Source: Trichodesmium sp. MAG_R04
GTDB lineage: Bacteria > Cyanobacteriota > Cyanobacteriia > Cyanobacteriales > Microcoleaceae
Direction of reading: 5' to 3'
Assembly (NCBI GenBank): GCA_023356515.1
Contig: JAKQYG010000241.1
Span: forward strand, 1-6,507
Length of the DNA: 6,507 nt
Shown: piece by piece, positions 5,806 through 6,507 of the stretch
How the letters are laid out: every line of letters starts with the position of its first letter
Position numbering within the stretch: position 1 is the stretch's first letter
Program-made: the position numbers and the translations under genes
The notes under the pieces: generated by a model
Told to the model about the DNA's origin: nothing
The model's database searches: none
What the model saw: the letters and a program-made list of their open reading frames with translations, nothing else

Positions 5806-5861
5806 CTTTCATTCAACTAGGTCAGCCCTATTTTTAATTAGGTGGTTGTGGTTGATGAAAG
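5806..5861. repeat. 56-nt stem-loop with 11-bp imperfect arms
   Basis: CTTTCATTCAAC (5806-5817) pairs with GTTGATGAAAG (5851-5861) over 11 bp with one bulged T. CCTA and TAGG inside the loop can add an inner stem. It is located 230-290 bp upstream of the aldolase start. It may be a structured RNA or a small dispersed repeat. Confidence 0.45.
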
Positions 5862-5906
5862 CAAAAATTTAATATTTGTAGACATAATTTTCAATTTGTC
5901 TTAAGA

Positions 5907-5935
5907 TTGTCGTAATAATTAAGCTTAAGTAAATT
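5907..5935 (+). promoter_or_regulatory. Candidate promoter of the aldolase gene with internal palindrome
   Basis: TTGTCG (5907-5912) and TAAATT (5930-5935) are separated by 17 bp, each matching four of six consensus positions. The spacer contains the perfect palindrome TTAAGCTTAA (5919-5928), a possible regulator site, for instance for a LysR-type carbon-metabolism regulator (speculative). The implied leader is about 150 nt. Confidence 0.3.
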
Positions 5936-5978
5936 TAAGTTACCAACTTTGAGATTTTCTCTTAAAGGAACTTAGTAG

Positions 5979-6018
5979 AGGCAGTTTGATAATGCCTTTA
6001 AGAGTCCAGGTTTGGACT
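5979..6018 (+). repeat. Two tandem hairpins in the aldolase leader
   Basis: AGGCA (5979-5983) pairs with TGCCT (5993-5997), and AGTCCA (6003-6008) pairs with TGGACT (6013-6018) around the loop GGTT. They sit in what is probably the 5' untranslated region of the aldolase mRNA, just before the GC-rich hairpin at 6021-6055. Confidence 0.45.
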
Positions 6019-6020
6019 GC

Positions 6021-6055
6021 TTAAGAATCCCCGTTCTTTGGGGCCGGGAGTATCA
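6021..6055 (+). mobile_element. Relic resembling the right end of a TnpB-bearing (IS200/IS605 or IS607) element
   Basis: The segment has GAATCCCCG, a short T-rich loop, GGGGCCGGGAG and then TATCAAG. From memory, many cyanobacterial tnpB-containing elements end with GAATCCCCG, a loop, then CGGGGAG and GTCAA, forming the 3' hairpin of the TnpB guide RNA. Here the right arm is imperfect: CCCC (6029-6032) can pair with GGGG (6040-6043), or CCCG (6030-6033) with CGGG (6045-6048). No tnpB coding sequence is seen upstream. It may equally be only a leader hairpin of the aldolase mRNA. Confidence 0.35.
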
Positions 6056-6082
6056 AGAATAAGCTAATAACAAAAGAGATTA

Positions 6083-6087
6083 GGAGG
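6083..6087 (+). promoter_or_regulatory. Strong Shine-Dalgarno site of the aldolase gene
   Basis: GGAGG lies 7 nt before ATG at 6095. It fixes the start codon and is much stronger than the ribosome sites of the other genes here, as expected for a highly expressed enzyme. Confidence 0.85.
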
Positions 6088-6094
6088 AAAAGAT

Positions 6095-6507
6095 ATGGCT
6101 ATCGTACCAATGCGCTTACTACTAGACCATGCAGCAGAAAACGGTTATGGCATTCCTGCATATAATGTCAACAACATGGAGCAAATTCAGTCCATTATGC
6201 AGGCGGCAGAGGAAGCAGACAGCCCCGTAATTTTACAAGCTTCTCGTGGGGCACGTACCTATGCTGGTGAAAATTTCTTGCGTCACTTAATCTTGGCTGC
6301 AGTAGAGACTTACCCTCATCTTCCCATTGCGATGCACCAAGATCATGGTAATGCACCCTCTACTTGCTATTCTGCTATGCGCCATGGTTTTACTAGCGTG
6401 ATGATGGATGGTTCCTTAGAAGCAGACGCTAAAACTCCAGCTAGCTTTGAATATAATGTTAATGTTACTGCTGAAGTAGTTAAAGTTGCTCACTCCATTG
6501 GTGTAAG
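6095..6507 (+). CDS. fba: Fructose-bisphosphate aldolase, class II (Calvin-cycle subtype), 5' part
   Basis: The frame runs from ATG at 6095 past the window edge; 137 codons are visible of an expected length near 360. The class II (zinc-dependent) aldolase reversibly condenses glyceraldehyde-3-phosphate and dihydroxyacetone phosphate to fructose-1,6-bisphosphate. In cyanobacteria it serves the Calvin cycle and glycolysis/gluconeogenesis, and the Calvin-cycle subtype can also act on sedoheptulose-1,7-bisphosphate. Visible signatures are IPAYNVNNMEQ (residues 20-30), QASRGAR (48-54), MHQDHG (80-85) with the catalytic Asp83 and zinc-ligand His84, and MMDGSLEAD (103-111). Later zinc ligands lie beyond the window. 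It is a soluble cytoplasmic enzyme with no signal peptide. Codon use is richer in C- and G-ending codons than in the two large genes upstream, which fits high expression. It is probably transcribed alone from its own leader. Confidence 0.96.
   Translation, partial: MAIVPMRLLLDHAAENGYGIPAYNVNNMEQIQSIMQAAEEADSPVILQASRGARTYAGENFLRHLILAAVETYPHLPIAMHQDHGNAPSTCYSAMRHGFTSVMMDGSLEADAKTPASFEYNVNVTAEVVKVAHSIGV

Larger units (their letters stand above)
5625..6094. other. Intergenic region and leader before the aldolase gene
   Basis: This 470-bp region has no coding frame with a credible start. It holds several foldable segments: CCATCGC (5663-5669) against GCGATGG (5720-5726), hairpins at 5727-5756 and 5806-5861, then a candidate promoter and three hairpins in the aldolase leader. 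No known ncRNA family was recognised. Confidence 0.5.

Overview
The window looks like chromosomal DNA from an AT-rich filamentous cyanobacterium, most plausibly of the Trichodesmium/Okeania/Lyngbya kind. The support is two copies of the HIP1 octamer GCGATCGC (17-24 and 1253-1260), a heptamer GGGGAGT-type short tandem repeat (5247-5267), a Calvin-cycle-type class II fructose-bisphosphate aldolase, a tRNA-Lys without an encoded CCA, and protein families known to me mainly from cyanobacteria. The genus is an inference from general style, not from a search.

Layout from left to right. 1-171 is the tail of an open frame entering from outside; it resembles the N-terminal part of a transposase and is probably a remnant. 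387-2018 (+) encodes a complete metallo-beta-lactamase-fold protein with beta-CASP nuclease motifs and a C-terminal cysteine cluster. A convergent gap (2019-2278) holds a 79-nt imperfect inverted repeat. 2279-2593 (-) encodes a 104-residue conserved cyanobacterial protein of unknown function. An 879-bp divergent intergenic region (2594-3472) holds at least seven dyad symmetries, plus an inverted pair of GCAAGTTATA decamers at nearly equal distances from the two flanking genes. 3473-5224 (+) encodes a membrane-anchored CapA-like protein with a cyanobacterial N-terminal module and a low-complexity tail ending in PFI repeats. 5225-5552 is debris: heptamer repeats, a broken IS607-type recombinase start and a cryptic hydrophobic frame. 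5553-5624 (+) is tRNA-Lys(UUU). 5625-6094 contains several hairpins, one of them resembling the right end of TnpB-bearing insertion sequences. 6095 to the end is the first 137 codons of the aldolase gene.

The genes do not form an obvious pathway. RNA or nucleic-acid processing (beta-CASP), envelope polysaccharide or polyglutamate metabolism (CapA-like), translation (tRNA-Lys) and carbon fixation (aldolase) each stand alone, separated by long non-coding gaps of the kind common in Trichodesmium-like genomes. I see no CRISPR array, rRNA, intact mobile element or clear defence system. The most unusual material is the dyad-rich 2594-3472 region, the divergent motifs in the two large proteins, and the scattered transposon relics around the tRNA and aldolase genes.
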